64,000 bases of DNA from Helopsaltes ochotensis (GCA_013400155.1 VXBM01000995.1:241964-305963); one strand, 5' to 3'. Shown: positions 12,871 through 26,846, counted from the first letter of the stretch. Translations and numbers: made by a program. Notes: generated from the letters alone by a model not told the origin.

Positions 12871-15800
12871 ATGTAGGTTCACAGTGATGGTTCCAGATGA
12901 TAGTCAGAGTCAGGGCTGGGAATGCACTGGAAAATGTGGTGGCAATATCATTCAGGTTTAGCCTATTGGAATTGACTTGCTTAAGAAGATTTGGAAAATT
13001 GAAACACAAACCATAAGAAATAAAATCCCCATTTCTATTCCCAGGTCTGGTATAGTCATGTTTCTCCATACCTAAACACTGATCCAAATGGCATAAAAAG
13101 TGATAGAAGCTAGTCACTCCTAACAGTGTAAATTTATGAGGGAATTTCTGGTCACTCTGCAGGGGGATACAATTTACCATAATTTTCAGCAATATACTTT
13201 CTCTCATTGGTCTTGTGGTTATTTGGTGTAAGATTTTGTCAGGTACCTTCTTTTAGTTTGAAACAAACTGCATTTTAAAACTAGCCAGTAAATGAAACTC
13301 AGCCAGGGGAGATTTTTCTGAATGTTTTATTGTCTCTTTTGTTTGTGTGGTTTTCCTGCTTTTTTTTTTTTTTTTTTTTTTTCCCCTCTGTCTGTTGTGG
13401 TTTTTTCACTCTTATTTAGTATTAAGGGATGTCCATTTTCATTTCAGCTTTTTGGGGGTTATTTTTGGTCCCTACACCTCCCTTCCCAGCCCTAGCTTCC
13501 TTTTCCTTTTTTAAAGGTAGCTTGCCTGCAGATTGCAGGTGCGCTCTGAATAAGAGCCTAAAGCAGCCACAGGAGAAGACCTGAAGGTGTTACATCAGAC
13601 ACATCCCACCTGGGACAGAGGGAAAACTGGGAAGAAATCCTTCTTCCAGGGTTAAGGTGTGCTCCATGGAGAAGCACTGCTTGCCTTCAGGGTCCTGTCT
13701 TGTCCCACAAGAGCAAGAGAAGACTTATGTCAGACCAGGGCCATACCCTTACAGCAGGGCTCTGATTCCATGCAGCAACATAAGCTCAATAACACTGATT
13801 TCTGAAATTTACCTTGAAAATAAGGTGATCATCTTGGTAAACATCTAGTCTTTCTCCTTTAGTCTTGCATTCCTTCAGCAAGCAAGCCTCAGAAGGTTTT
13901 GTTCTCTTGGTCTTGTGATAACACTGGGAGCTGGTGTGTTAGAGATGGATTTCCTGTCCTGGCATGTTACTGGGGTGGTATTAAAAATAATACAAGAAAT
14001 GTAAGGATGATATTATTATGATGGTTAAATTAATCTAATTTGAAAAGGAAAGTTTGTTAGCTTTCACATGACAAAGAACACAGGAAGTAAAAGTACACAG
14101 AACAATTTGAGGGCATGTCAGAACCCTCCTAGGCAGCCCTGTCATCCCACTCATTGAGTGGGAAGCAAAAGAAACTAAAATATGTTCTTTGTTTCCAAAT
14201 TCCAGATTGGCAACTTTGCTTTTTAGACACGTTTCAATCTCCCGTTGTGTCTGGAAGGTGTTTGTTTTCCATTTTAATGTATAATTTTCCATAATAAAGT
14301 AAATAAAATTTTCTACATTCACGGTATATTTCAAATTTTCTCTCCAGTAAGGTATTAAAAAAGTCAGACATTCCTGGCTGCAGGAATAGAAAAGATTCAA
14401 AGTTCATTTCATAATCATAAGCAGACATCTCCCTCCCTCTCCTTCCTCCTTCATTCTCTCCCCCTCCTTCTCTTCACTTTTGGTTTTTTTTTGGTTTTTT
14501 TTCCTAAAGTGGTCAGAATTAAATATTCACTTTTTCCTCTCTTCCTCTGGATAAGTTGTAATTTCATAATATGATAGTTTTATCAAGAACTAACAACTTT
14601 GATTTGGCATAGAACTATATAATTTTCTTAAATACAAAGAAATAATTTCAAAGTTTGGGCTAAGGAAGGAAGGAATACTGCAGCTTAGTGAAAGCATATG
14701 TTGCTTATGGGGACCTTACAACCACATTTAAATTCAGCCCTTGCCAAATCACGTTACATTGCTAGAACTCCTACTTTAAATTTCCCTGGTGAGGTTCATA
14801 TGGCAGGGTCTATGTTCTTGCTACACAGTACTAAGGAGGTTCATGGGTTTCTCTTTACCTTTTTTTATTCCTTTCATAAAATGCTTAGCAGTTTAGACAT
14901 TCACAAATCAAGAACTCATTTTATCTTTTGTGGTTTTTTACAGCATGGTTTCCAAAACTGGAGTAACATGGAAAAAACTTAATCACACACACAGACAATT
15001 TTCTGTTGAGCTCTCTGCTGGAAGCTGATTGCTTTGTTTTATAGCGAAGTACATGCTGTGTGTATAAAATATCTCTGACCGCACCAGAGCTTGAAGCCTG
15101 AGTACTGAACAGTGATGAAAGGTCTAGAGCTGTGCAAAACTATCTAGGTTTAGTTCAAAAATCTTCTATAAATTTTTGCAGAAGATTTACTTACAAATTT
15201 TTACAAGGAGAATTTTTCTACCCTTTTTGCAGATATAGGCTATTTTAAAAACTAATTAAAGAGTAAAAAAAAAGTGTATGAATGCAATTGTTACTGTTAT
15301 CTTAGAAAAAAACCTGAAAAAAAATTAGAAACACTTTTACTTGAAGAATCCACAAAATAATCTGAAGAATTTTACTTTCTGGGATGAATTTTTACACATG
15401 CTTTTCCTCTGCCTTAATAGTAGGAGACATTTAGGAGTCAAATCTAACTGAAACTCAGAGATCACATTCTTAATAATGTAACGTCAAAGTGGGGACATTT
15501 TGACTCATGTATGTTACGTGTATGTACATACTGACATTACAGAAGTAAAACAAACAGTGCAATAAAATGTCACTCTGCTGAAATGGGAGCAATTTTAGAT
15601 GGAAAGTCTTTAAAGCTTTGAATAGACATTGAATTCTTCAAAGCCAATCTTTTGTTCAAGGACTCAAAATAAAAAAGTCACATGCACCAAAAGTTTATTT
15701 CTAATTGAGAACTCTCACAAGACTTCTCTTATAGTTTTTTTTTACAGCTCAGAAAGATATTGACAAAATATCTACCTTAATCCATAATTTTTGCATTTTC

Positions 15801-16199
15801 ATTTCATCAAATGCTATTTAATATGCTATTGGGTTGCAGATCTGTGTTGAACTTTTTACACTACCACTGGCAGAGGGAATAGAAATATTAAATATGGCAA
15901 CGCTAAATGTTTTCAGAAAACACATAGTGAAAATTCTTCTGTTTCTTTAATGAAAAAGAAAGGGAAAAAAAGGAATAAAAGGACAAAATAATTCTTGCAG
16001 ACTTCCTGGACTCATTCTGTCCTTAAGAAAGTGGTTGTGTTGTTTAGGCTATTAAAAGACAAGGATCTTTCACAGTTGCATATAGGTGACAACTGTCAAA
16101 GTCTCATGGCTTTGCTGAGACAAAAGCTATTTTGCCATGAAAACTTTCAATTAGTCTATTGGCTTGCTTGTATTTGGAAGGGCAGATGAGGAAGGTATC
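12871..16199. other. Unassigned AT-rich DNA with pyrimidine tracts
   Basis: No gene or repeat family recognised. A CT-rich stretch followed by T/G runs occupies about 14429-14512. The open frames at 13657, 14035, 14234 and 14698 are short and do not resemble proteins. Confidence 0.6.
13360..13382. repeat. Poly-T run (23 nt)
   Basis: Uninterrupted run of T followed by CCCC. It could be the reverse-complement tail of an old minus-strand retroposed transcript, but no source sequence is recognisable on its right side. Confidence 0.8.
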
Positions 16200-16290
16200 C
16201 CAGTCCATGAAAGGGGGTTGGAATTGTATGAGCTTTATGACAGGTCCTTCCAGCCCAAACATAGTTATGGTTATATGATCATATGAGTAT
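16200..16290 (+). mobile_element. CR1 LINE 3' tail
   Basis: Contains GAAAGGGGGTTGGAATTG, then GGTCCTTCCAGCCCAAAC and a degenerate terminal repeat (TATGGTTATATGATCATATG). This is the sense-strand 3' end of CR1. It is the only CR1 piece in the window on the plus strand. The left boundary is uncertain, because the preceding bases do not clearly match. Confidence 0.8.
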
Positions 16291-19200
16291 GCCACTTTGT
16301 GGTTATTTGTGTGTCAAATTAAAACCTTTTTCGTGGTGAGATGTACTCATAGTTGTGACATTTGGTGTCCTGTTTTCTTGGTAAAACCCAGTCTTTCTGA
16401 GTTTCTTGGGAAACAATGAAAAACAGGCCATATTCTAAACAGAAGATATTTCACTAGATCATGTGAACCAATGCTGATATAGAAAATCCTTCAAAATTCA
16501 CTTGGCTGTATCTGATAATAAGCATAAATATTACTGTGGGACTTTGACGTCAGGTGAGGAGTAGGGAAAGCTCTTGTTTACCATAATAAAGTCAACGTTG
16601 TCACACACCAAATGTTTGTGGTGTTTTTCTGTATGGCAGTTGTGTATTTCTGGTATACCTAAAGGTGAATTTGTCCTGTTAAGATGAAACACTACTTGCT
16701 ATTAGAATTAAAATCACAGCCTATGTAAGTTCAGGTTTGTAACAGTGTACATTTTTATCATTTAAAGTTTCATTTTATAGATGTTATATAAAAATCCATG
16801 CAACTCCATTCACAAAATCAGTACATAAAGTTGCTACACTCAAAGCTGGTTATTCTTCTGAAGTTTTTCATACTTCTTGCAGTGTTCACCATCTTACATT
16901 AAGTTTTAAAGTCCCTACATTTCTGACACGGAATGAAGTTTAAGGTTGCCTTTTATATGCAGTTTTCTTATTCATAGGCAAAAGTTTCATGGTGTGTTTT
17001 ACACATTGGGAAGCAGAAATGCATGTAGGGTCAGGAATTACAAGGATGGCTAATTATTTTAGTAATTTACAGCATATCTGAAGGCTTAATCCAAGACAGC
17101 TAACATATTCACCAAAGGTGACTCAATAGAAGAGCAAGTATCTAACCTATATCAGTTCTGACTTGCTGAAACTTATGCAGTGTTCTGTATATTCAGCTGG
17201 AGGGCAAGACATCAGGAATGCTGAAAAAAATATATACATACTATGTGTATTTGTGCACTAGATACTGTACAATAGTTAATTTATGCATTTCTGTTGAAAA
17301 AAAATTTTCTAGTGAGTCTCAGATCTAATATACCAATCAGAAAAAAAAAAAAAAGTATGAAATAATAGAAATTAAAATCCTGAATTCCCCAATATTCATG
17401 TTCTGGAAAGCCAGTCAGTTCTCTAAAAACCAGCCATCATCTTTTCTAGTGTAGTTCTACGGCACAGTTCTATAGTTCTGTAGTCCTTATACTAAGCAGT
17501 CTTCAGCTAGAGCTAAAGTGTGAGCATTTTATCAGTTATGTCTTAGCTAGAATATATTTTACTCTCTCATAGAGATCAGTGTTGTACAGAAGTACAAAAA
17601 AATAAAAGGCATTATCAGTTCATAGTGGTAAGAAAATAAATCAGATTTAGGTCAGAATGCTTTCTATGCATAGACCTGTTAGTTTTAAGATTCTAATTGT
17701 ATATTTATTATTCTGACCATAGCTACTTTTTCAACACATGCTATATGTAGTTTAAAGAAAAGATGTCCCTTTTGAGAATGTAATTAACATCAAAGGAGGG
17801 TGCAATATGGGAGCTGAATCTTGCATTGCCGCTCATTAATTGTTGGTGGTGTAGGTTACAGAGTCTACAGACACTTTTACTTCTGCATTGACAGAAAATA
17901 TGCAGGCTCCATGCTAGTGGTTATTACTTTACACTGACAAAAACCAAATGGATAGGAAAAATTCCAGATCACTTTGGATTAATATGATTGTGTAAGAACA
18001 GTAGTAACCATTAAAAACGCTGCTAATAATGCCTTTAGCTGGAGCTTTTTAATAAAGAGTGAAATATAGAGTAGAAAGAGTTCTGTTTTGGAAGTTTTCA
18101 ATAGACTTCCAAATAGCAGAAATATTTCAAGTAAAAATTGATATGAGATGAGGTGCATTCTTGAGATGTTCACAGCTACAGGGCTAGTCTTTTCTGCCTA
18201 TGAACATGTACACCTCTCACAAACATTAAGACAGACACTTTAAAACCGTGACAGCCTTATCATTTGCTAACTGAATTTCTTGTTATGTGTATCTTCAGCT
18301 AAAACTATAAAAGATAGAATCTGAGAAACAAGAAAAAATAAATAAGATTTTAAAGCTGATTCAAATTCCTCTCCCAATGCCCAGTAGGACTATTCTTGTC
18401 TGTGGCATAGTAGGAATGGAGACTGTTTGCCTTAGAAATCTTTGAGAGGTTGCAGGATGCAGTTTCGAATAAATGCTATCTCATAAGAGCCCCAGGAACA
18501 CTAGCACAGTCTGGGGAAGGTTACCTCCTAAAGAATATTCAGATTGGTTCCACATAGTAGAAAACAGTCTAAATGAGATGTATAATGATTGTCATAGTAA
18601 GTGACTTTCTTGACTGGGTAGCAAAGCTGATAGGATGGTATGATTCACAGCAAAGGTCCAAATAGCATCCTTTGTGCTTTTACTTTCTTAGTGGATCTAC
18701 TTCCATGAAACATTAATTGCTCTCCAATGAACTTGAAAGTTACTGACCACTCTGGACTTGGCCCACAAAAAGTTCATAAGCATCTGCTCAACTTTGAAAA
18801 TGGTTCCAAATCACTGGTGCATCAATTTACATCCTCTTTAAAGGAATTGTTTGCTGTGTGATCATCTGCAATCTTGGTAACAGCAAAGAGTCTGAAGAAA
18901 TAAGAACTGGAACAAAGACAAAGTGACTTTGAATGTTACCACATAAGCATCCATCCAATTGGCAATCTGATTTAGTGCAGATCAGATACTCTACCACTAG
19001 CAACAGTCAGTTGCTGCTTGTTGAACTCTGCACTTTGATGTAGAAACATGTAAATTATTCTGTGGATAATTTGGCATATGGATATGGGAACAAAAGCAGA
19101 GACATGTGGACTGTAAGTTCTAAAGTGATAAGAAAACTTGCTGTGCCTTCTTGTAGTTAAGACAGACAAAACTGTCTCAAGAACCTTGTGACCTTTTTCT

Positions 19201-22200
19201 TTCTGATGAGGTGTCTGGTTATTCTCCCCTGAGAACTGTTAGACATATCACCACACATTTTTAAACAAAAGTAGTACAGGATTAGCAAAATTTGTACAAA
19301 CACGTGCAAACAAGCCATGTGTTTGGTATTTTCCTAGCTGTTTTTACCACAAAGTGACTCATTTGTAACTTTGGCTATAATAATCTGAGTAAGATTTTTA
19401 TTCGTTAATCCTGTCAATTGAAGTAAGTGTGAAAATGCCATAAAACTGCCCTTAGTGATACTATGGAGTATCACTAAGGGCAGTTTTTCTTGGCTTTAAG
19501 GAGTTCAGTGTACTCCAGTGATTCAAATGATTAGTATTTCAATTTATAAGCTATATCATTATCCTTTCTGAAATTGATACTATTTCCTAGACAGCACAAC
19601 AGTTGTTAACACCCTGATGAATACAGCTTTATTACCCTTCCAGTGCTTTTGTGTTGCCTTTCTATGAAGAAAAAAAAAGTTTTAGTCTTCAATATTGTTA
19701 AAATATATTGTATTCAATATTGTTTATGTGCTCTACATTAGCATTTTACAGTTAGTAGAATTTTTAAAAAGCTGGTTATTCACTATCTTTGTTTTAATAA
19801 AAAACACTTATTTTTCAGGAATTGTCAAATAGTTCTAGCTCAGCTATAAATGAAAGAATATGTTTATAGACAAAGCTAATGAAAGCATCTCAGAGAAAAA
19901 TGTCCTGTTTGGAAACTGGGCAATAATGGAAGACAAAGACTTCAACTCTGTGCAGCAACAGCTATGCATTTAGTGACAATAACTTAGCGACTGAACACAA
20001 AAATTTTGATGGGATTTATCCATGAAGGTCAATGGAGTGCTTTTGGAAGACTGTAGTTAATATTCATGCCTACAACCAGGAATGTACTGAAATATCTTCA
20101 TAGGCAAGGGTGGTTTGTTGCTCTTCCAGAACAACTCTCAGTGAGATGAGCTGTGCTAAGGTGAGGATATCAGAGCATGCCCACTTGTGGTCTGTATGAT
20201 AGTTCAATGAATCAGAAGTTAATTTGCTTCTACGTATATATAAAAATATTTCTGGGTGTAGAAGAAAGAGTTGGTTTTTCTGTGATGTTGTATAATTTTT
20301 AGACAAGGTTATACTGAGTCTGTGCTTAATTTTTTTTTTAATTGTCTATGGTAACATTATTATTGATGTTCTTTTGGTAAAATACCAAAGAGAACCTTTT
20401 ATCATAGAGAATGTGTAGAACAGAAAATGAAGACCATACTGTAGATTGCATGTAAGTCTTCAGAGAGGACATCTATGTGCAGCTAGCCTGCGTTTACTAG
20501 GTTTGCTGTAGATTGCAGAAGATAAGAATGTGCAGCTGGAAAAATTTACTGGTCTCTGAGCTGCATATTCTTAGTTTGTGAAGCTTTACATAGAGGTGCA
20601 ATGGTTGTTCTTGCCAGCAGCTGATATAATCTGCCAGCTCTTCATAGATTTCCTCTCTGTTTTGTGCTATGAGTCACAGATGTCTATGCTCTGTGAGTCG
20701 CATACACCTGCAGCACGGGAAACAGATCTTTGAAGAAAAGTAGATTTGTTCAAACTTGAGCAGGTAAGGGAGAAAGAATAATGGCTACTCTTTTTATTTT
20801 CTTTTACATTTTAGAAAGTTTTTCTTTGATTTGTTACATGACAAAAATATATCCAGTAGTCTTTTGCATTATATTATTTGGTTAAGGATTTTCAGCTCTG
20901 TTCCCACATGTATCTGTATGATGCCCTTGCTTTATCTCTATACTTTAGATATTACACCTGTGTAGGTATATTCGTCTGTGTGTGTAACACACCCTGAGTA
21001 TATCTTCCCTGTGATTTCAGTAGTTCCGTACTTCCAAAAGGGGGACAGTATTAAGACTGAAATGAAAAAACCTATATTTTTCACAACACCTTTTATACAA
21101 TGTAATTCTGCCAAACAGCATCACTTACTGTCTATTTGTCTTCAAGGGCATATAAATACCTGATGTATTTTTGAACTTTCTGCTCTCATCTGACTTAAAC
21201 GAGACTTCTAAGTAAATATTACTAAACATAATGTCATTCTTTCAGTTAAAAATCTTTGGCTAAATGGTAGCCATGGCTACAATAAGGTAGCCAGGATTTT
21301 GAGGGCCAGATGTATTTGCTACCAATTAGGTGTGTCTGACAGGAGGAAGGGCTTTAAGGATGTCACAGGTGTAGTATTTCACATAGTTGTTCAGGCAACG
21401 CACAAAGGAATTTTTGTTAATGTCCCCCATACTGTATATTGCACAGTGGGATGGTACCCACCACTTGCCTTTTGTATTTGCCTGTTATGCACTTTCTGCA
21501 CATCCTTGTACACCAGAAGCTGTCAATAAGATAGGAAGCTACAAAAGCAAAATATTTTACTGAATAGTTTTTCTATTCTTTGCCATCTTCATCATGAAGG
21601 TATCATGAAGTGGTATCTGTGGATCACGACTTTAGGCCCAAGACAGGGGAAATAATTTTGAAATTATGTCATGTCAGAATTTATTTGAGTAGAGATGATC
21701 TGCCTGAATATCAGGAAAAACAATTTGGTTCACAAATTCCTGTACTTGGTTAATAAAGAAAGCATGATTTGCTCTCATGTTGGCTTTATTTAATTAAAAG
21801 TATTTTTTTGTATACAATAGATGGAAAAGTGAATTTTACATGTAAAGGGAAGCAATTTAGTCACAAAAACAAATTGAAGAAGTAAATCTGAAGTGGATGT
21901 GAAGGTATAAATGCCTCTGTATACTGCAAAATTAATATCTCTGGATTTACAGTCTGTCTTTGAAAAAATCTCAGACAGTTAAGCTGAGTAGGTAGCAATA
22001 GTTGAGAGTGTGAAGCACTCATTACCACAATGATAAAGTTATGAACTTTATTTAAGTACTTGGAAACTAAATTCTGAAAATTCGAGTTGCTGTACCACAA
22101 GTACAACCAAGTTATATATATCTATTTTTATTTTCTTCCCCTAGGAAACTGTGATAAATAAAAGACATTATTTTACCATCTTACTCCACCTGTAATAGAA

Positions 22201-24389
22201 ATTATACTGATACATTTTATGCTATGGAGATAATATTTGCTGATAAAAGACAATATTATCACAATCTGTAAGTTAATTCAGCAACACAACACAACTTATG
22301 AAGCAATAATTCCTAGAGTTTTGCTCAACATCAGCTCAAAACAAAACATGATCATAGGATCTGTTCAAAAATCTACTGCACAATAATTTTAGCCTCTAAC
22401 CATTTTGGTACTGGAGTATACATGAAATGTTTAAAATATAATGTGCATCATTTTGTTATGGACATCTCATAATAAAATCAGTTCATCAGCAACAAATAGC
22501 GTATAATTAAAAAATTTATTCATATCATTCACCTTTATTCAGTTTAATGAAAGCTGAGAGTCAAGACCAGGAGCTCACTTCACTGAGAACCATTTTGGAT
22601 GCTTGCTACTATGACAAGAGGCTGAAAATATGCAGCATGTTTATTTGTTCAAAATACTGATTTTATTTTATTCTTGGATTTTTAGCTTTCCAGGGAACAA
22701 AATGAACCTCACCAGTTATATGAAAGGAAATCAACTCATACCCTTCCATAAGAAACAGAAAGGCCTATAGGATTTCTGAGCTAACAACTGGCTTCTTTGA
22801 TTTCAACAATTCAGTAACTTGCTAAATGCACCTGTTTTTTTAAATTAGATTTGCTAATATATTTAAAAGGCATTTTAAACATAAATAACATCTGGATGAA
22901 TAGTTTCACAGTAATATATTATTAGGGATGTAAAACAGAGTAAGAGACTAATTAAAACTGGACAGAGTAATGGATTGCTCATTAAAAAGTTTGGCCAGAA
23001 TTTTTCAAGCTTTGCAGAAAAATGATGTTTGTCTTTCAGATTACACCTAGTAACTTCTTTATCAAGCCAACTATTTTAGGTCCTGCAATAAACTAGTTAA
23101 CAACAGGATTTATAATGGAATCTGATAGTGAGCCTCTGGGGGAGAACTTTTACTTCCACTATTGATTTTTTACTCTTTTTTTAACCTGTACTCAATCTAA
23201 AAGCACATAAGTAATTCAGCAAATCTGAGCGACATCAAACCTCAAACTAAAGTCTATTCATACCTCCTTCAATATGGCTAACACATGTTCTTAACAAACT
23301 TTATATAGTGATCCTATATAAAGAGATGAGCTCCAGAAAATGTTTCTGATATGCTTTCAGTAACTCCATTGGCTCAAAATGTGGCAGTCACCGTTTCTAG
23401 GATTTTGTTCTTTCTGAATATCTAGCATAATGCTAGTAATTATTATTTCTGCAAAAGGAGTTACTTTTACGTGCACGCTTTACCAGTAGATTTGCAGTGC
23501 AGTCTTCCCTACACACCTTTTTGCAGATTATAGGAAGTAAAATTTTCTTTATGCGACAGAGAGGTACAATGCATTATTGGCATTATATGTCTTCAGAAAT
23601 ATTTTCCAGTCATAAAATTCCATATCAACCTCCCCTGACATGCACTACAACTCTGTTGAATACTGAACTCAGTACAATACCAAAAAGCTTTAATATACTG
23701 TGGCTAATCCACTTCTGTTTAGAGTTACAGTGCTCATGAAAAATGTTGTTATAAAATTGCTAGATTAAGTTGTTAAATACAGTAGGATCTATTCTCTTGC
23801 ACTGTCTTGAATAAGCAGAATTACATCTGACTATACATACCAGTAGTTCATAGAAGCACTTCTGTTCATTAAATTCTAGCAGACTCTGGTTTAAAAAAGC
23901 AGAGTCTGATGAGACCGGTGGCTGATAAGACATATAAAATCTAATCCCCTTTCCTAAGGCAAATGGATCACAGCCAAATGGAGTTTGAAAGCTCAAAAAA
24001 TGCCACCATCTCAGTTGGAATCTTTTCTTCAAGGAGTCTCTGAATCTGAGATTAACAAGGCACTGACATTTGTGGGTGAGGTGGGGTGTATGGGGACAGA
24101 CAGGGGAGAGATGGCAAATTATGTTCTCCATGTAACACTTATTCTCTGTGTCTTTTCAGGGGGACATAATTTAAAGGCAGTTTAAAAGATTGCCATTTAC
24201 TATACTATTGGATAAAGACTAATTATACCCTCAGATGGAGTGCAAAATTTGAAAGCAACACTAGGGAATTAAGCTATCCAGTTGCCACAGGTGTATTTTA
24301 GTTAAAAAATGAACAGAGTTACATGTTCACTAAAACATTATTATGATATGTGTTTTGATATGAAAATTAATTTTTATTCTAATTATTCT
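16291..24389. other. Unassigned AT-rich DNA
   Basis: About 8 kb without a recognisable gene, LTR or CR1. It holds the perfect hairpin at 19442-19487 and an 8-bp inverted pair AGACTCTG/CAGAGTCT at 23881-23907. Possible splice-like signals, for example GAGCAG/GTAAGG at about 20762, have no convincing partner. The frames at 20070, 21299, 21861 and 23760 show no domain. Confidence 0.55.
19442..19487. repeat. Perfect 21-bp stem hairpin with 4-nt loop
   Basis: Positions 19442-19462 are exactly complementary, in reverse, to 19467-19487. The loop is ATGG (19463-19466). Core words are AAACTGCCCTTAGTGATACT and its complement. The stem is AT/GC mixed, not low complexity, so it cannot be explained by simple-sequence expansion. 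The loop is too short for a canonical pre-miRNA and there is no polymerase III context. A recent template-switch inversion is the simplest origin. Confidence 0.9.
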
Positions 24390-25745
24390 CATGGAATCAT
24401 AGACATTTTTATGTGGGAAGGGTCTTTTAAATAATACCTAGTTCCAACACTCCTACAGTCAATGGGGATAGCATCCACCAGTGAGATTGCTTGGAGCCCC
24501 ATCCAACCTCATCTTGAATATATTGAGTGTTGGTGTATCAATCAGCTCGCCTGAACAACTTGTGCCAATGTTTTACTCATCTCATCATAAAAATTTTTTT
24601 CCTTCTATCCAGTCTGAATCTACTCTCTTATGATTTAAGAACATTACTGCTTTTTCTGTCTCAACAAATCCTGTTAAAAATTCTGTCCTTGTTTTCTTGT
24701 TACATGTGGTGAGGGAGAGCTCTTCTGCTCTTTGGAAAATATCCTAAACAATGTATCAGATATGTTCTGCTACCCTGTTCCTGAGGACAGTTCCCAAAGG
24801 GTCCTGCCAATTAACTCTTTGAAGAGCTGAAAGGTTTTGTTCCAAAAGTTTAGGGTCCTGGTTTCACTCTTTGCCTGACCCATATTTCTCAGGACAGTGA
24901 ACTCCACCAGTGTGTGACCGCTGCAGCACAAGCTGCTCTAATCTTGATGTATTGGATTTCTCTGGTGACCACCAAATCCACTGTGGCATTCCTTCTGGTA
25001 GGGCTTTCTATTGCCTGGCTTAAGAAGTTATCCTTCATGTATTCCAGCTCTCTCCTCATCTGCCTGCAATTCACTGTACTGCTTTCCATCAGATGTTGGG
25101 GAGGTTGAAATCCCCCAGCAGTAAAGCATGATCCTTCTTGTAGCTGGCGTGAGAAGGCTTCACAAATAGGTTCCCCTTGATGAGAAAACTGTAGTAGACA
25201 TCACCTGCAAGGATCCCTTTGTTGCTTTGGTCTTGAGTTCTTACCCATAAACCTTTTGACTTGCTCTGTTCTGTTGACTGGCTGTTCTTCAGAGACAACT
25301 CTTCACACTCAATCCACGTCTTGATGTAAAGGGCAACCCCACTGTCTCTCCTTCCTTTCTTGTAACTTCTGAATGTCCTGTAGCCATTGATAACTACACT
25401 CCAGCCATGGGATTCACCCCACCAAGTTGCAGTAATGGCAACTATTTGGTAGCTTTCTAGCAGCACCGTGGCTTCCAGCTCCTCCTGGTTGCTGCCCATG
25501 CTGAATGCATTGGTGGAGAAGCACTGATGGGAGAAACACTGAGTGGCAGAGAAACACTGCTGGGCTGTTGAATGCATTGCCTTCTTAGAAGAGCATCCCT
25601 CTAATTTCTTTGAGATATTTCCTAGGAGTTTCCTTGTTGGCTTCTCTTACTCTTGAGCTCCTCTAAGACTTCAAGTGTGCTCCAGTGTACACAGCACTTC
25701 TCAGAGCAACAGGCTGATTCCCTCTAACCTTGGTGTATACCAAGG
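24390..25745 (-). mobile_element. CR1 LINE with large internal deletion
   Basis: The left part (24390 to about 24708 on the plus strand) is the CR1 3' end: GGAATCATAG, GTGGGAAGGGTC, CCCATCCAACCTCATCTTGA. From about 24710 rightward the same minus-strand element continues instead with the start of ORF2, the AP-type endonuclease, and beyond it the region upstream of the endonuclease to about 25745. The reverse-transcriptase domain that should lie between them is absent. The junction falls near 24705-24715. The right boundary is approximate. Most CR1 copies are simply 5'-truncated, so a copy with its 5' part and 3' end but no middle is uncommon. Confidence 0.85.
24760..25577 (-). pseudogene. Decayed CR1 ORF2 endonuclease domain
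   Basis: The minus-strand frame 25577-25089 reads through the APE-type endonuclease. It has GSNQEELEATVLLESYQ near the start, then AITATWWGESHGWS, GVALYIKTWIECEELSLKN and LLGDFNLPNI. It continues in other frames to about 24760. The GDFN box is intact. The usual acidic residue before TWW is Ala here (about 25420-25440). The C-terminal S-D-H box reads S-G-H (24899-24928). Short deletions and frameshifts follow position 25089. In an active copy this domain nicks target DNA to prime reverse transcription; this copy cannot. Confidence 0.85.
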
Positions 25746-26846
25746 ATAACCATGGCTCGTTATGACCAAGCGCGATGTTATACTTTTCCCTCCTCAGAGC
25801 TTTAAAATTCTGTCAATAAGATTGTGAGCAAAGTCCTCTTACCCATTCTTATCCTATCAGAAGGATAAATTCTGTCTGATGATGGCAGACCTTGTGCCAT
25901 ATAGGCCAATCCATTATTAAAAACCCACAAAATTCTCAGTTACTCAAGCCACAGAGTCGTAATCAACAGGGTATATTGTCACGTGATGGTAGTTGGTGTG
26001 TCAGAAGTGAGGGACTTGTGAAACATTTTATTCCCCTGTCCAAGAAAGTCACAGTACCAGGGAATAAGTCAGCAATTACTTAAATATAACTCTGTAACAA
26101 ATCTGAACAACAAAAAATGGTTTTTTGGGAGAGTTCCTCGAACTGCTTGCTGAATATAATATGACAACATCTTTTTGATAAGTCTGATGACTAGATGTAA
26201 CAAAATAACATTTAAAGAAATGAAAGTGTCAACAAAAGATGAAATCAGCTGTTACAGCAGCCACCAATTACAAGGTTCCACTAAAAACACCTTACTCTAA
26301 CATTTGAGCTCCAAAACACACTAGGTGCATAGGTACTATTTTTCTGAATTCTGCATGTGCATCCCAGATGTTAACACAATTTTTTGGAAGCCTATGATTT
26401 GGTATTATGGGAAAATGCCTGTGTGAAACAAATTGACATACTAAATTTTTATCCTGTTTTGACATTGGCATTAGTAGTAATTAGCAGTTCTTCAGACTTT
26501 CAGTTCACAGAAATTTCATTCGAGCCATAAGCTCTTCTTTATTTTTTTCTAGTTTTACCTAGTCAGTCTTTAATATTACTTTGTCCCAGAATCATGAGAA
26601 GGAAGTGGGAGATTTCTTGCTAGTGTCCTGCTTACTATGGGCATGGTCCTTGGATCAGATCCTCTGCTGTATCTGAGGTACACATCTGTCACAGCTCCAA
26701 AGTCTCCTCCCACAGTGTCTTTCTCTCATTTCTATCTTCTCCTGTAATTTTTAAATAAGTGTCAAGAATTTTGGGAGCTTTGTGCTGTGAGTTTTTAACT
26801 CTGTGCTCGCTTACATCCAGTCCCATTTCTAATTACACAGCCAGGG

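Noticed and set aside
12797..13207. 136-codon minus frame
   Set aside because: It starts in unique DNA and ends inside the CR1 fragment. There is no continuous domain and no match to CR1 ORF2 in frame.
19442..19487. Canonical pre-miRNA or Rho-independent terminator
   Set aside because: The loop is only 4 nt and the stem is too short for a normal pre-miRNA. Bacterial-type terminators do not apply to this genome.
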